From assembly GCA_002254745.1 (NCBI GenBank), contig NJED01000048.1, positions 1-10,993 of the forward strand: DNA of 10,993 nt, read 5' to 3'. The notes under the pieces were generated by a model. The model saw only the letters and a list, made by a program, of their open reading frames with translations. It had not been told where the DNA came from and ran no database searches. A program made the translations under genes and the position numbers. Source of the stretch: Desulfurococcales archaeon ex4484_217_1 (lineage in GTDB: Archaea; Thermoproteota; Thermoprotei_A; EX4484-217-1). Of the stretch, positions 5,800-10,993 are shown piece by piece (positions within the stretch are counted from its first letter, which is position 1; each line of letters starts with the position of its first letter).

Positions 5800-6570
5800 C
5801 TATTTTCCTTTAAAACCATGTTGTTTAATGGCCCTAATGATCCTAGCGGCTTTTTCAGGGTCCTCTTCAACAATAGTTCCTGTAACTATGGCGTCAGCGC
5901 CTGCGGATGCAAGTTTGGATGCCCTATCCTCGGACCTTATACCTCCGCCAACTATTAGGAAAATATCGTTAATAATTCTCTTAGTTAGTTCTACAGTTTC
6001 TGGCTTAACAGTATCTGAGGCCCCGGAGCCTCTTTCAAAATACACAAACCTCATACCAAGCATTGAGGCCGCTAAAGCATATGTTGCAGCTATTTCAGGT
6101 TTCTCGGGAGGTATACCATATGCCCTACCTACATGTCCTGCAGCTCCACCTTCACCTATAATAATATATGCTGTGGGTATCGCCTCTAACTTAAACTTCC
6201 TAACTATAAGAGATCCTAAAACCTGGGCTCCAATAATGTAGTAGGGGTCTAAGGAGTTAAGAAGAGACATAAATAATATGGCATCAGCATACCTTGAGAT
6301 TCCGCTTACATTACCTGGAAAAATTATGACAGGTAATTTTACACTATTTTTTATGCTCTTAATGACGTTGTCAACATCTGCTTGCGACACCCCTATGCTT
6401 CCACCTACAAGTATTGCGTCTGTTCCACACTCTGCCATCCGAACGGCTAACTCTGATGCTTCCCGTGGAGTTGTTTTATCAGGGTCTATTAGTGTAAAAT
6501 GTAATGTATGTTCTTCAGCTTTTCTTCTTAAGCACTCCTCTACAGGCCCTATTCTAACATGGTATTTCAA
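5800..6570 (-). CDS. (S)-3-O-geranylgeranylglyceryl phosphate synthase
   Basis: This 256-residue TIM-barrel enzyme joins geranylgeranyl diphosphate to sn-glycerol-1-phosphate, making the first ether bond of archaeal membrane lipids. Motifs of the GGGPS/PcrB family appear in order: FTLIDPDK (about 25-32), ILVGGS (53-58), FPGN (84-87), SLLNS (102-106), TAYIIIGEGG (133-142), YFERGSGA (177-184), VGGGIRS (207-213) and GADAIVTGT (224-232). The last group binds the glycerol phosphate. The start is TTG at 6570, which overlaps the Elf1 stop as TTGA, with a GAGG motif seven bases upstream inside the Elf1 end. The gene is therefore probably translated by coupling to Elf1. The length is normal and no key motif is missing. 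Confidence 0.96.
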   Translation of the reverse strand: MKYHVRIGPVEECLRRKAEEHTLHFTLIDPDKTTPREASELAVRMAECGTDAILVGGSIGVSQADVDNVIKSIKNSVKLPVIIFPGNVSGISRYADAILFMSLLNSLDPYYIIGAQVLGSLIVRKFKLEAIPTAYIIIGEGGAAGHVGRAYGIPPEKPEIAATYALAASMLGMRFVYFERGSGASDTVKPETVELTKRIINDIFLIVGGGIRSEDRASKLASAGADAIVTGTIVEEDPEKAARIIRAIKQHGFKGK

Positions 6571-6872
6571 GCTGATTCCTCTGCTTTCTCTTCTTCCGAA
6601 GCTGCTAAGAACTTATATTCCAATGTTCCACTGTAAAATCCGTCAAGAAATCTACCGTAAACATCAACATTATGGAATAGCTCTGGAACATTCATTTCAG
6701 CGTAAAGACCGCAGTTCCCACACTTTATAACTGCATGTTTTATTCCGTTAACTGGTTTATCAAGCTCTACAGTAACAGCTATTTTTCCACAATTTGGACA
6801 TTGGAACACATTGGGTATGGTCTTCTTAGGCCTCCTTGCAATAAGTTTTCTTTTCTTCCTACGCCTCCCCAT
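6567..6872 (-). CDS. Elf1-family transcription elongation factor (archaeal)
   Basis: This 101-residue protein matches archaeal Elf1: a basic start (MGRRRKKRKLIARRPKK), then a C4 zinc ribbon (Cys25, Cys28, Cys51, Cys54, as CPNCG and CGNCG), then the VPELFHNVDVYGRFLDGFYSG segment, and an acidic C-terminal tail. In eukaryotes Elf1 sits at the downstream edge of RNA polymerase and assists elongation; the archaeal role is assumed to be similar. I chose ATG at 6872 over the in-frame TTG one codon upstream because GGCGGTG is four bases from the ATG but almost touches the TTG, and because MGRRR is the family's usual start. It lies 13 bases after a tiny membrane protein gene and overlaps GGGPS by four bases. 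Confidence 0.93.
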   Translation of the reverse strand: MGRRRKKRKLIARRPKKTIPNVFQCPNCGKIAVTVELDKPVNGIKHAVIKCGNCGLYAEMNVPELFHNVDVYGRFLDGFYSGTLEYKFLAASEEEKAEESA

Positions 6873-6885
6873 CAAGCACCGCCTT

Positions 6886-6990
6886 CTAAGACTTTTTCCC
6901 TCCCTCTTTTTCAGTATGCGAGTAGTATGTATCTAAAATTATCGCTATTAACAGTAGGAAGGCTAAAGCTACTGTTATAGGAACAAACAA
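6886..6990 (-). CDS. Small single-span membrane protein (34 aa), unrecognised
   Basis: A short frame just upstream of Elf1 encodes 34 residues: one hydrophobic helix (about 3-19, VPITVALAFLLLIAIIL) followed by a hydrophilic, Lys-rich tail (DTYYSHTEKEGGKKS). The start is taken as TTG at 6990 because AGGTG lies about eight bases before it. A GTG at 7002 (38 aa) is possible but lacks its own ribosome-binding site. The stop is 13 bases before the Elf1 ATG, in the position of a first operon gene, and the A/T-rich stretch at about 7022-7040 can provide a promoter. Support comes from the ribosome-binding site, spacing and membrane-helix composition; the function is unknown, and chance remains possible at this size. 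Confidence 0.55.
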   Translation of the reverse strand: MFVPITVALAFLLLIAIILDTYYSHTEKEGGKKS

Positions 6991-7042
6991 TTGAGTACAC
7001 ACCTAGAAACATTTCAAATATTTTAAGGTATTAAAATTTTCA

Positions 7043-7480
7043 CTACTTCCTCAAAAGGATCCTTACTAGTGTTGGACTATAACCATATTTTTCAATTTCA
7101 CTAAGTATTTTTTCTCTCTCCAGTAAGGTAATGTTTCTTGCACTCCTGTATTTTCCATAAACTTCAGCTAAGACTTGAACTACTAAATGATAGCATGAAG
7201 GAACGGTTTTCCTTTCAACAACATTTATCAAGAAATCTAAGCAAGAACAATACGTTTCAGGTATAACTAAGTAGATTTCATTTTTACCTAAGTAGAACCA
7301 TAACACTTCGCCGTTCACTACATAGCATTTAACAACCCTATTCTCGTAAATTCCTTCCTTAACCCTTGCAGCTCTATGGTCTCCAAGGATAGGCTTTAAG
7401 TATGAAATGACGTCGTCTATTCCATGCTTCTTAGCCTTATCTTTAATGCTCTTTAGAAAAGCTAGAGTTTTCTCGCTCAT
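7043..7480 (-). CDS. SWIM zinc-finger domain protein
   Basis: This 145-residue protein carries a SWIM motif, Cys78-x-Cys80-x15-Cys96-x-His98 (YCSCLDFLINVVERKTVPSCYHL). A beta-rich region precedes it (about 37-74, ending IYLVIPETY) and helices follow (99-145). This compact layout resembles archaeal SWIM proteins related to eukaryotic ZSWIM7/Sws1, which work with Rad51 paralogues in homologous recombination; that link is family knowledge, not seen here. The ATG at 7480-7478 overlaps the rpiA stop (ATGA), so it is probably translated by coupling to rpiA. No nuclease, helicase or RadA paralogue lies in the window to confirm a repair role. Confidence 0.85.
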   Translation of the reverse strand: MSEKTLAFLKSIKDKAKKHGIDDVISYLKPILGDHRAARVKEGIYENRVVKCYVVNGEVLWFYLGKNEIYLVIPETYCSCLDFLINVVERKTVPSCYHLVVQVLAEVYGKYRSARNITLLEREKILSEIEKYGYSPTLVRILLRK

Positions 7481-8172
7481 CGAGTAAGCACTTCCACCCT
7501 ATTGGGATAGCCAACTATAACCTTATCAGCTAAGTTTACGAACAATCCTGTTTCTACAATTCCAGGGATGTTTTTCAATTGCAGTTCAAGACTAGAAGGA
7601 TCCGATACTTTCACATACAAATCTATTATGATATTACCTAGGTCAGTAATTACAGGGCCATCTTTACCTTTTCCAGCATATCTTACCCTAGGATTCAACT
7701 TCATCTTCTCAAGTTCCTCATAAACATAGGATGCAGCGTATGGTACTACCTCTACAGGTATAGGCTTCTTAGAGCCAAGAATGTCTACGAGTTTAGTGTA
7801 ATCTACAAGGAAAAAAGTTTTCTCAGAAAAGTATGCTAAAATCTTCTCCATGAATAAGGCTGCTCCTCTACCCTTCACCAGGTTTAAGTTTCCATCTACT
7901 TCATCAGCTCCATCCACGTATATTTCAGGCTTTACTCCTGTAAAGAAACTAGGTATAACCCTAAACCCTAGTTTAGATAGTTTTATCATAGTATCATACG
8001 AGGATGCTAAGTACAGTTTCTGCTTAAAAATATCTCCTTCCCTGGACATTTTCTCTATTACTTTGAGAATAGTTGAACCTGTTCCTATACCAATTACTTC
8101 CACACCATGAAGGTATTCTAAAACTTTTTCAGCTGCTTTCTCCTTGGCCTTCTCTATACTAGTTTCAGACAA
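7477..8172 (-). CDS. rpiA: Ribose-5-phosphate isomerase A
   Basis: This 231-residue enzyme interconverts ribose 5-phosphate and ribulose 5-phosphate, supplying ribose for nucleotides; in archaea this often stands in for a missing oxidative pentose pathway. Diagnostic motifs are GIGTGST (28-34), SSYDTM (58-63), DGADEVDGNLNLVKGRGAALFMEK (87-110) and FLVDYTKLV (121-129). Asp87, Asp90, Lys100 and Glu109 align by spacing with the catalytic Asp81, Asp84, Lys94 and Glu103 of E. coli RpiA. The start is TTG at 8172, preceded by AGGTGGGAG; no in-frame ATG lies near it. The length is normal. It lies 68 bases downstream of the tRNA-Pro gene on the same strand and is coupled to the SWIM gene. Confidence 0.96.
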   Translation of the reverse strand: MSETSIEKAKEKAAEKVLEYLHGVEVIGIGTGSTILKVIEKMSREGDIFKQKLYLASSYDTMIKLSKLGFRVIPSFFTGVKPEIYVDGADEVDGNLNLVKGRGAALFMEKILAYFSEKTFFLVDYTKLVDILGSKKPIPVEVVPYAASYVYEELEKMKLNPRVRYAGKGKDGPVITDLGNIIIDLYVKVSDPSSLELQLKNIPGIVETGLFVNLADKVIVGYPNRVEVLTR

Positions 8173-8198
8173 TACAGTCTCCCACCTAATGAAAATGC

Positions 8199-8216
8199 AT
8201 TTAAAAGAAATAAATT
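8199..8216 (-). promoter_or_regulatory. Candidate promoter of rpiA
   Basis: On the minus strand, between the tRNA 3' end and rpiA, the sequence TAATTTATTTCTTTTAAATG contains two TATA-like elements 25-45 bases before the TTG start. The T-rich tracts in the same stretch could also end tRNA transcription. Confidence 0.4.
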
Positions 8217-8279
8217 ATGTGTTAAGACCGTATGTTTCTATGGTGGGCCCGCGGGGATTTGAACCCCGGACCACGGGGA

Positions 8280-8302
8280 TTTCCGCCCCCTACGTGGAAG
8301 GT
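8280..8302 (-). other. tRNA intron 2, canonical position 37/38, 23 nt
   Basis: Once intron 1 is gone, the anticodon stem CGGGG/CCCCG forms. The 4-bp helix is then U32-U33-C34-G35 with intron CGGA (8282-8285). The bulges are GGA and AAU, and the intron stem is CCUUC/GGGGG (two G-U pairs) around a six-base loop. Cutting after the second base of each bulge joins G37 to U38. Because U32 lies upstream of intron 1, this fold cannot form before intron 1 is spliced. Confidence 0.85.
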
Positions 8303-8307
8303 CCCGA

Positions 8308-8330
8308 GTCGGGTAGCCTTTCCCGGCTAT
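8308..8330 (-). other. tRNA intron 1, position 32/33 (non-canonical), 23 nt
   Basis: The fold is a complete bulge-helix-bulge. The 4-bp helix CGGG/CCCG uses positions 27-30 of the exon (8333-8336) and 8310-8313 of the intron. Three-base bulges GUA and ACU follow on each strand, and an intron hairpin UAGCC-GGGAAA-GGCUA sits beyond them. Cutting after the second base of each bulge joins U32 to U33. The outer stem is weak (a G-C and a U-G pair). Confidence 0.85.
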
Positions 8331-8395
8331 ACCCCGCATCCTAGCCAGGCTAGACCACGGGCCCCTTCTACCAGATGTGGTTTATTATGTTCTAG

Positions 8396-8405
8396 GGTTA
8401 TAAGG
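8396..8405 (-). promoter_or_regulatory. Candidate TATA box of tRNA-Pro
   Basis: CCTTATAACC on the minus strand is centred about 36 bases upstream of the mature tRNA 5' end. This fits an archaeal TATA box with a short 5' leader that RNase P would remove. Confidence 0.5.
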
Positions 8406-8423
8406 TTTTATTTGTGAGTTAAA

Positions 8424-8456
8424 ATAGTATATATAGTATAGCGTTAAAGCTATACT
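8424..8456 (+). promoter_or_regulatory. TATA box and 22-bp dyad in front of the COG1709 regulator
   Basis: ATAGTATATATAGTAT (about 8424-8439) is a strong TATA-like stretch. AGTATAGC (8435-8442) and GCTATACT (8449-8456) are perfect inverted copies around GTTAAA, ending three bases before the GTG at 8460. A dyad overlapping the TATA box and transcription start of a helix-turn-helix gene is the usual place for a repressor operator, so autoregulation is likely. A leader hairpin is the alternative. Confidence 0.6.
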
Positions 8457-8459
8457 GCG

Positions 8460-9179
8460 GTGCTATTTTTGGTTACAAAATTCATCATAGACACCGTTGC
8501 TAGAAGGATTGCCGGCGATATTGTTTGGAGTAGGAATCCAGGAAATGCTATGAGAAAATGGAGAGAAATGTTCAGAGTGTCGCAGGTTGAAGTAAGCCGC
8601 AATATGGGCGTTTCACCAAGCGTTATTAGCGACTATGAGAAGAGTAGAAGAACCCCTGGGTCTATGTTCATTAAGAGGTTTGTGGAAAGCTTGCTTTCCA
8701 TAGATGAGAACAGAGGATGGACTATGGTTAAAAAACTTGCTAAATCAATGAACATTCACCTAGACAGTATCGAAGACATGTGTGAGTTTGAAAAACCGAT
8801 ACATGTAACTGAGTTTATAAGTCTAGTTAAAGGAAAGCTCTTAACATCCTCGGATTACGGGAAAATAATTTACGGATACACGGTCCTTGACAGTATTAAA
8901 ACAATACTTTCACTTACAGGCAATGAACTCTACCAAATAATGGGCATGACAAGCGAAAGAGCATTAATATTTACAAGAGTTACGGCGGGGAGATCGCCTA
9001 TGGTTGCAGTTAGAACTTCACCTCTAAAACCAGCTGCCGTTGTCCTGCACGGACCCAGGAAAGTTGACGAATTAGCAATAAAACTTGCCGAACTTGAAAA
9101 AATACCTCTCATTCTCTCTCTACATAGGACAGTTAAAGACATTATAAAGTCTCTAAGAACCATCTGTGAAAAAACGTAG
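8460..9179 (+). CDS. HTH (XRE-like) transcriptional regulator, COG1709-type
   Basis: This 239-residue archaeal regulator has an XRE-like helix-turn-helix at about residues 29-83 (MRKWREMFRVSQVEVSRNMG, then SPSVISDYEKSRRTPG). The C-terminal alpha/beta domain (about 110-236) contains SERALIFTRVTAGRSPMVAV (164-183) and KPAAVVLHGPRKVDELAIKL (190-209), the pattern I associate with the COG1709 family. No ligand is known for that domain that I can confirm. The start is GTG at 8460, just after a perfect dyad and at leaderless distance from a TATA box; there is no Shine-Dalgarno motif. It stands alone, divergent from tRNA-Pro and convergent with the NAC gene, whose stop lies eight bases beyond its own. 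Confidence 0.87.
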   Translation: MLFLVTKFIIDTVARRIAGDIVWSRNPGNAMRKWREMFRVSQVEVSRNMGVSPSVISDYEKSRRTPGSMFIKRFVESLLSIDENRGWTMVKKLAKSMNIHLDSIEDMCEFEKPIHVTEFISLVKGKLLTSSDYGKIIYGYTVLDSIKTILSLTGNELYQIMGMTSERALIFTRVTAGRSPMVAVRTSPLKPAAVVLHGPRKVDELAIKLAELEKIPLILSLHRTVKDIIKSLRTICEKT

Positions 9180-9186
9180 TAGACCA

Positions 9187-9546
9187 TTACCCTTCCTTCC
9201 TAGCTTCTAGAAGAAGAATTGCAGCTGCTATATCTCCTTCAGCTTCTATGAGAGCTTTCCTAGCCTCCTCCTTAGAAACACCTGTCTGTGAGGCTACAAG
9301 ATCTACATCTTCTTCAGGAATTTCTAAGACCCTTTTTTCTTCTCTTTTCTCTTCCCTTATTTTACCAAATACCTGAACTACAGTATCGCCTGTTCGCATA
9401 GTCATAACAAGTACTTGAGGATTTTCAACAATGTAATTCCTATCTTCGGCTTCTATAATAACCCTTGAAACGTTCTCTATGGGTTTCATCTCCATGCCTA
9501 ATCTTTTCATAAGCCTCCTTAGCTCTCTAGGTGATAAGCCCCTCAT
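9187..9546 (-). CDS. nac: Archaeal nascent polypeptide-associated complex protein (NAC)
   Basis: This 119-residue protein has the archaeal NAC layout: a short basic start (LSPRELRRLMKRLGMEM), a NAC beta-barrel at about 22-63 (ENVSRVIIEAEDRNYIVENP, then QVLVMTMRTGDTVVQVFG), a charged linker, and a C-terminal UBA domain at about 79-117 (VDLVASQTGVSKEEARKALI and DIAAAILLLEARK). It forms homodimers in archaea and binds nascent chains at the ribosomal exit. The start is ATG at 9546 with GGTGGGATAAGG upstream. Its promoter region overlaps that of the divergent ribonuclease gene; AAATATAAGG near 9580-9590 on the minus strand is a plausible TATA box. Confidence 0.95.
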   Translation of the reverse strand: MRGLSPRELRRLMKRLGMEMKPIENVSRVIIEAEDRNYIVENPQVLVMTMRTGDTVVQVFGKIREEKREEKRVLEIPEEDVDLVASQTGVSKEEARKALIEAEGDIAAAILLLEARKEG

Positions 9547-9599
9547 ACCTTATCCCACCATTACATAGTTGCGTATTTTCCTTATATTTCTCCCGGGTA

Positions 9600-10931
9600 G
9601 TGAGGATAAAGCTTATAACCACTAAACAATGTACGTATTCAAAGAAACCGAACAAGCAAAATCTTGGTGGAGGTAGGGAAGTAGGTAGGCTCTCAGTATT
9701 TGTTAGACCAGGGAATAGTGATAAAGGAGTTCTTTTAGATTGTGGAATAAATTTTGATGATCAAGGGAACCCCCAATTACCTCTATATGTGTCCCCTAAG
9801 AATATAAAAGCAGCTGTACTTACACATGCACATCTAGACCACACAGGGGGTTTACCGCTATACTTACCGCTATACTTCGTAACGTTAAGTTTCCCTGTAC
9901 TTTCAACAAGCATAACCAAAGCTATTTTGAGACCACTAATGAATGACTTTTTACATATATCCGGATATTATTTACCCTTCGAATATGAAGAAGTTGCTAA
10001 AATGCTTAGGAATATAAAAACGGTAAATTATGGAGATATTGTTGAAGTAGATAACTTCACATTAGAGTTTGTAAATGCCGGCCACATACCAGGAAGTATG
10101 TCGGTAATATTACATGCAAATTCTAAGTCCATGCTCTTCACTGGAGATATAAACCTTATTGAAACAGAGTTAACAATACCAGCTAGGTATCATAACAGCT
10201 CTAACGTAGACTATCTAGTTATGGAAACAACTTATGCTATAACAGATCATCCTCCAAGAGAAAGTGAAGAGAAAAGATTCATTGAAGCTGTAAGAGAAGT
10301 TATTGATAATAACGGCACCGTCCTTATTCCTGCTTTTTCAGTGAGCAGGTCTCAAGAAATTTTAATAGTTCTAACCAAGTATGGTGTTGATGCACCTATA
10401 TTCTACGACGGCATGGTTAGAGAAATAAACAGGATATTCCTAGCCCACAGTAGATTTCTTAAAAACCCGTCCATGCTTAGAAGGGCTTTAAGGATTTCTC
10501 ATGAAATTAAAGGTTGGCAAGATAGAAAAGCCGTTTTAAAGGAAAGACCAGCAGTAATTGTTGCTTCATCAGGAATGCTAAGAGGCGGCCCTTCAATATA
10601 TTACTTAAAGAAAATATACGATGACCCGAGAAACGCTATTTTCCTGGTTAGTTTTCAAGCACCGAATACCCCTGGAAGGATGATTCTTGAAAAGGGAGTT
10701 TTCGAGCAAGGTGGACCGAGGATTAAGGCTAGAGTTGAGTGGTTTGATTTCTCATCACATGCGGGCAAAACGCAGTTAATCAAAGTAATTGATTGTTTGA
10801 AATCATCATTAGAAAAAATAATTTTAGTTCACGGAGAATCTGAGGCGCAGGAGACATTTGCTAGAGAGGTTTATGGAAAATTCGGTATTGAAACGATAAT
10901 CAGTAGTAATAATGCTAAAATAGAGCTTTAA
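9600..10931 (+). CDS. Beta-CASP metallo-beta-lactamase ribonuclease (archaeal CPSF2-like)
   Basis: This 443-residue protein has the beta-CASP ribonuclease architecture. The lactamase part has LGGGREVGR (about 22-30), the zinc motif THAHLDH (75-81), GHIPGS (161-166) and FTGDINL (180-186). The beta-CASP insert begins with METTYA (208-213) and includes IVASSGMLRGGPS (320-332). The end has SSHAGKTQL (385-393) and ILVHGE (408-413). Lacking KH domains and of this length, it fits archaeal CPSF2/aRNase J-like enzymes, which process or degrade RNA. The frame opens at 9531, but GTG at 9600 is chosen because it gives MRIKL close to the family start and avoids overlapping the NAC start. About 15 unusual residues (TTKQCTYSKKPNKQN) precede LGGGREVGR, so the true start is uncertain. 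Confidence 0.92.
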   Translation: MRIKLITTKQCTYSKKPNKQNLGGGREVGRLSVFVRPGNSDKGVLLDCGINFDDQGNPQLPLYVSPKNIKAAVLTHAHLDHTGGLPLYLPLYFVTLSFPVLSTSITKAILRPLMNDFLHISGYYLPFEYEEVAKMLRNIKTVNYGDIVEVDNFTLEFVNAGHIPGSMSVILHANSKSMLFTGDINLIETELTIPARYHNSSNVDYLVMETTYAITDHPPRESEEKRFIEAVREVIDNNGTVLIPAFSVSRSQEILIVLTKYGVDAPIFYDGMVREINRIFLAHSRFLKNPSMLRRALRISHEIKGWQDRKAVLKERPAVIVASSGMLRGGPSIYYLKKIYDDPRNAIFLVSFQAPNTPGRMILEKGVFEQGGPRIKARVEWFDFSSHAGKTQLIKVIDCLKSSLEKIILVHGESEAQETFAREVYGKFGIETIISSNNAKIEL

Positions 10932-10937
10932 CATGGC

Positions 10938-10993
10938 CTATACTTCTGAACATTTAATCTTTAACCTGTTAATCAGTTCTTCGGCTTCCTCTG
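10938..10993 (-). CDS. C-terminal end of an unidentified minus-strand gene
   Basis: On the minus strand one frame entering from the right edge reads EEAEELINRLKIKCSEV and stops with TAG at 10940-10938. The other two frames stop at once. The helical, charged character fits a protein C-terminus, converging on the ribonuclease gene with a six-base gap. It is too short to identify. Confidence 0.45.
   Translation of the reverse strand, partial: EEAEELINRLKIKCSEV

Larger units (their letters stand above)
8241..8364 (-). tRNA. tRNA-Pro(CGG) with two 23-nt introns and encoded CCA
   Basis: On the minus strand the acceptor stem GGGCCCG (5' end at 8364) pairs with CGGGCCC, followed by A73 and a genomically encoded CCA (8243-8241). 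The D arm is GUCUAGCCUGGCUAGGAU; the T arm is CGGGG-UUCAAAU-CCCCG. The anticodon stem CGGGG/CCCCG forms only when two introns (8308-8330 and 8280-8302) are removed, leaving the loop UUCGGGU with anticodon CGG and the G37 typical of proline tRNAs. Exons are 34, 5 and 39 nucleotides and the mature tRNA is 78 with CCA. The five-nucleotide middle exon (8303-8307, UCGGG) holds U33, the anticodon and position 37. Both introns have a full bulge-helix-bulge fold. Confidence 0.94.

Noticed and set aside
8280..8330. tRNA-Gly(UCC) or tRNA-Val reading of the interrupted anticodon region
   Set aside because: A CUUCCAC loop or a single intron leaves no complete bulge-helix-bulge, or puts a purine at position 33. 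The Pro(CGG) reading gives two full folds and a proper anticodon stem.
8144..8417. Two plus-strand frames across the tRNA region
   Set aside because: They cover the tRNA-Pro gene on the opposite strand and have no ribosome-binding site; GC-rich tRNA sequence opens such frames by chance.
9629..9676. ATG at 9629 as the ribonuclease start
   Set aside because: It is in a different frame and stops after 15 codons.

Overview
The window comes from an AT-rich archaeon, most likely a hyperthermophilic Thermoproteota (crenarchaeote in the broad sense). The evidence is the set of archaeal information-processing and lipid genes (Elf1, Sec61 beta, ZPR1-type zinc finger, NAC, beta-CASP RNase, geranylgeranylglyceryl phosphate synthase), TATA-box promoters close to start codons, frequent GTG and TTG starts, and a tRNA-Pro gene carrying two short bulge-helix-bulge introns. 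I cannot name the genus.

Layout. Positions 1-1995 (minus) hold part of a type IV pilus or archaellum-like assembly locus: a TadC/GspF-type membrane platform gene whose last ~60 codons are separated from the rest by a one-base frameshift, followed by the first 73 codons of its partner secretion ATPase, which leaves the window. Positions 2154-3996 hold three unrecognised genes: a small plus-strand orphan, a minus-strand coiled-coil protein, and a divergent two-domain protein. A GC-rich perfect 26-bp inverted repeat with two inner hairpins fills the gap at 3997-4150 between two convergent genes. An HTH-CBS regulator (minus) and a ZPR1 zinc-finger gene (plus) diverge from one TATA region. Sec61 beta (minus) overlaps the ZPR1 gene tail to tail. 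A wrecked mazG gene, with its middle missing and its two ends in different frames, diverges from Sec61 beta.

Positions 5800-8364 form a run of minus-strand genes: tRNA-Pro(CGG), rpiA, a SWIM zinc-finger protein, a tiny membrane protein, Elf1 and GGGP synthase. Two junctions have 4-base stop/start overlaps (rpiA/SWIM and Elf1/GGGPS), which suggests translational coupling. From 8435 to the end come a COG1709-type regulator with a dyad next to its start, the NAC protein (minus), a beta-CASP ribonuclease (plus), and the tail of another minus-strand gene.

The observations most worth a second look are the tRNA-Pro gene, whose two introns must apparently be removed in order; the internally deleted mazG; the frameshifted tadC; and the structured inverted-repeat element at 4004-4148.
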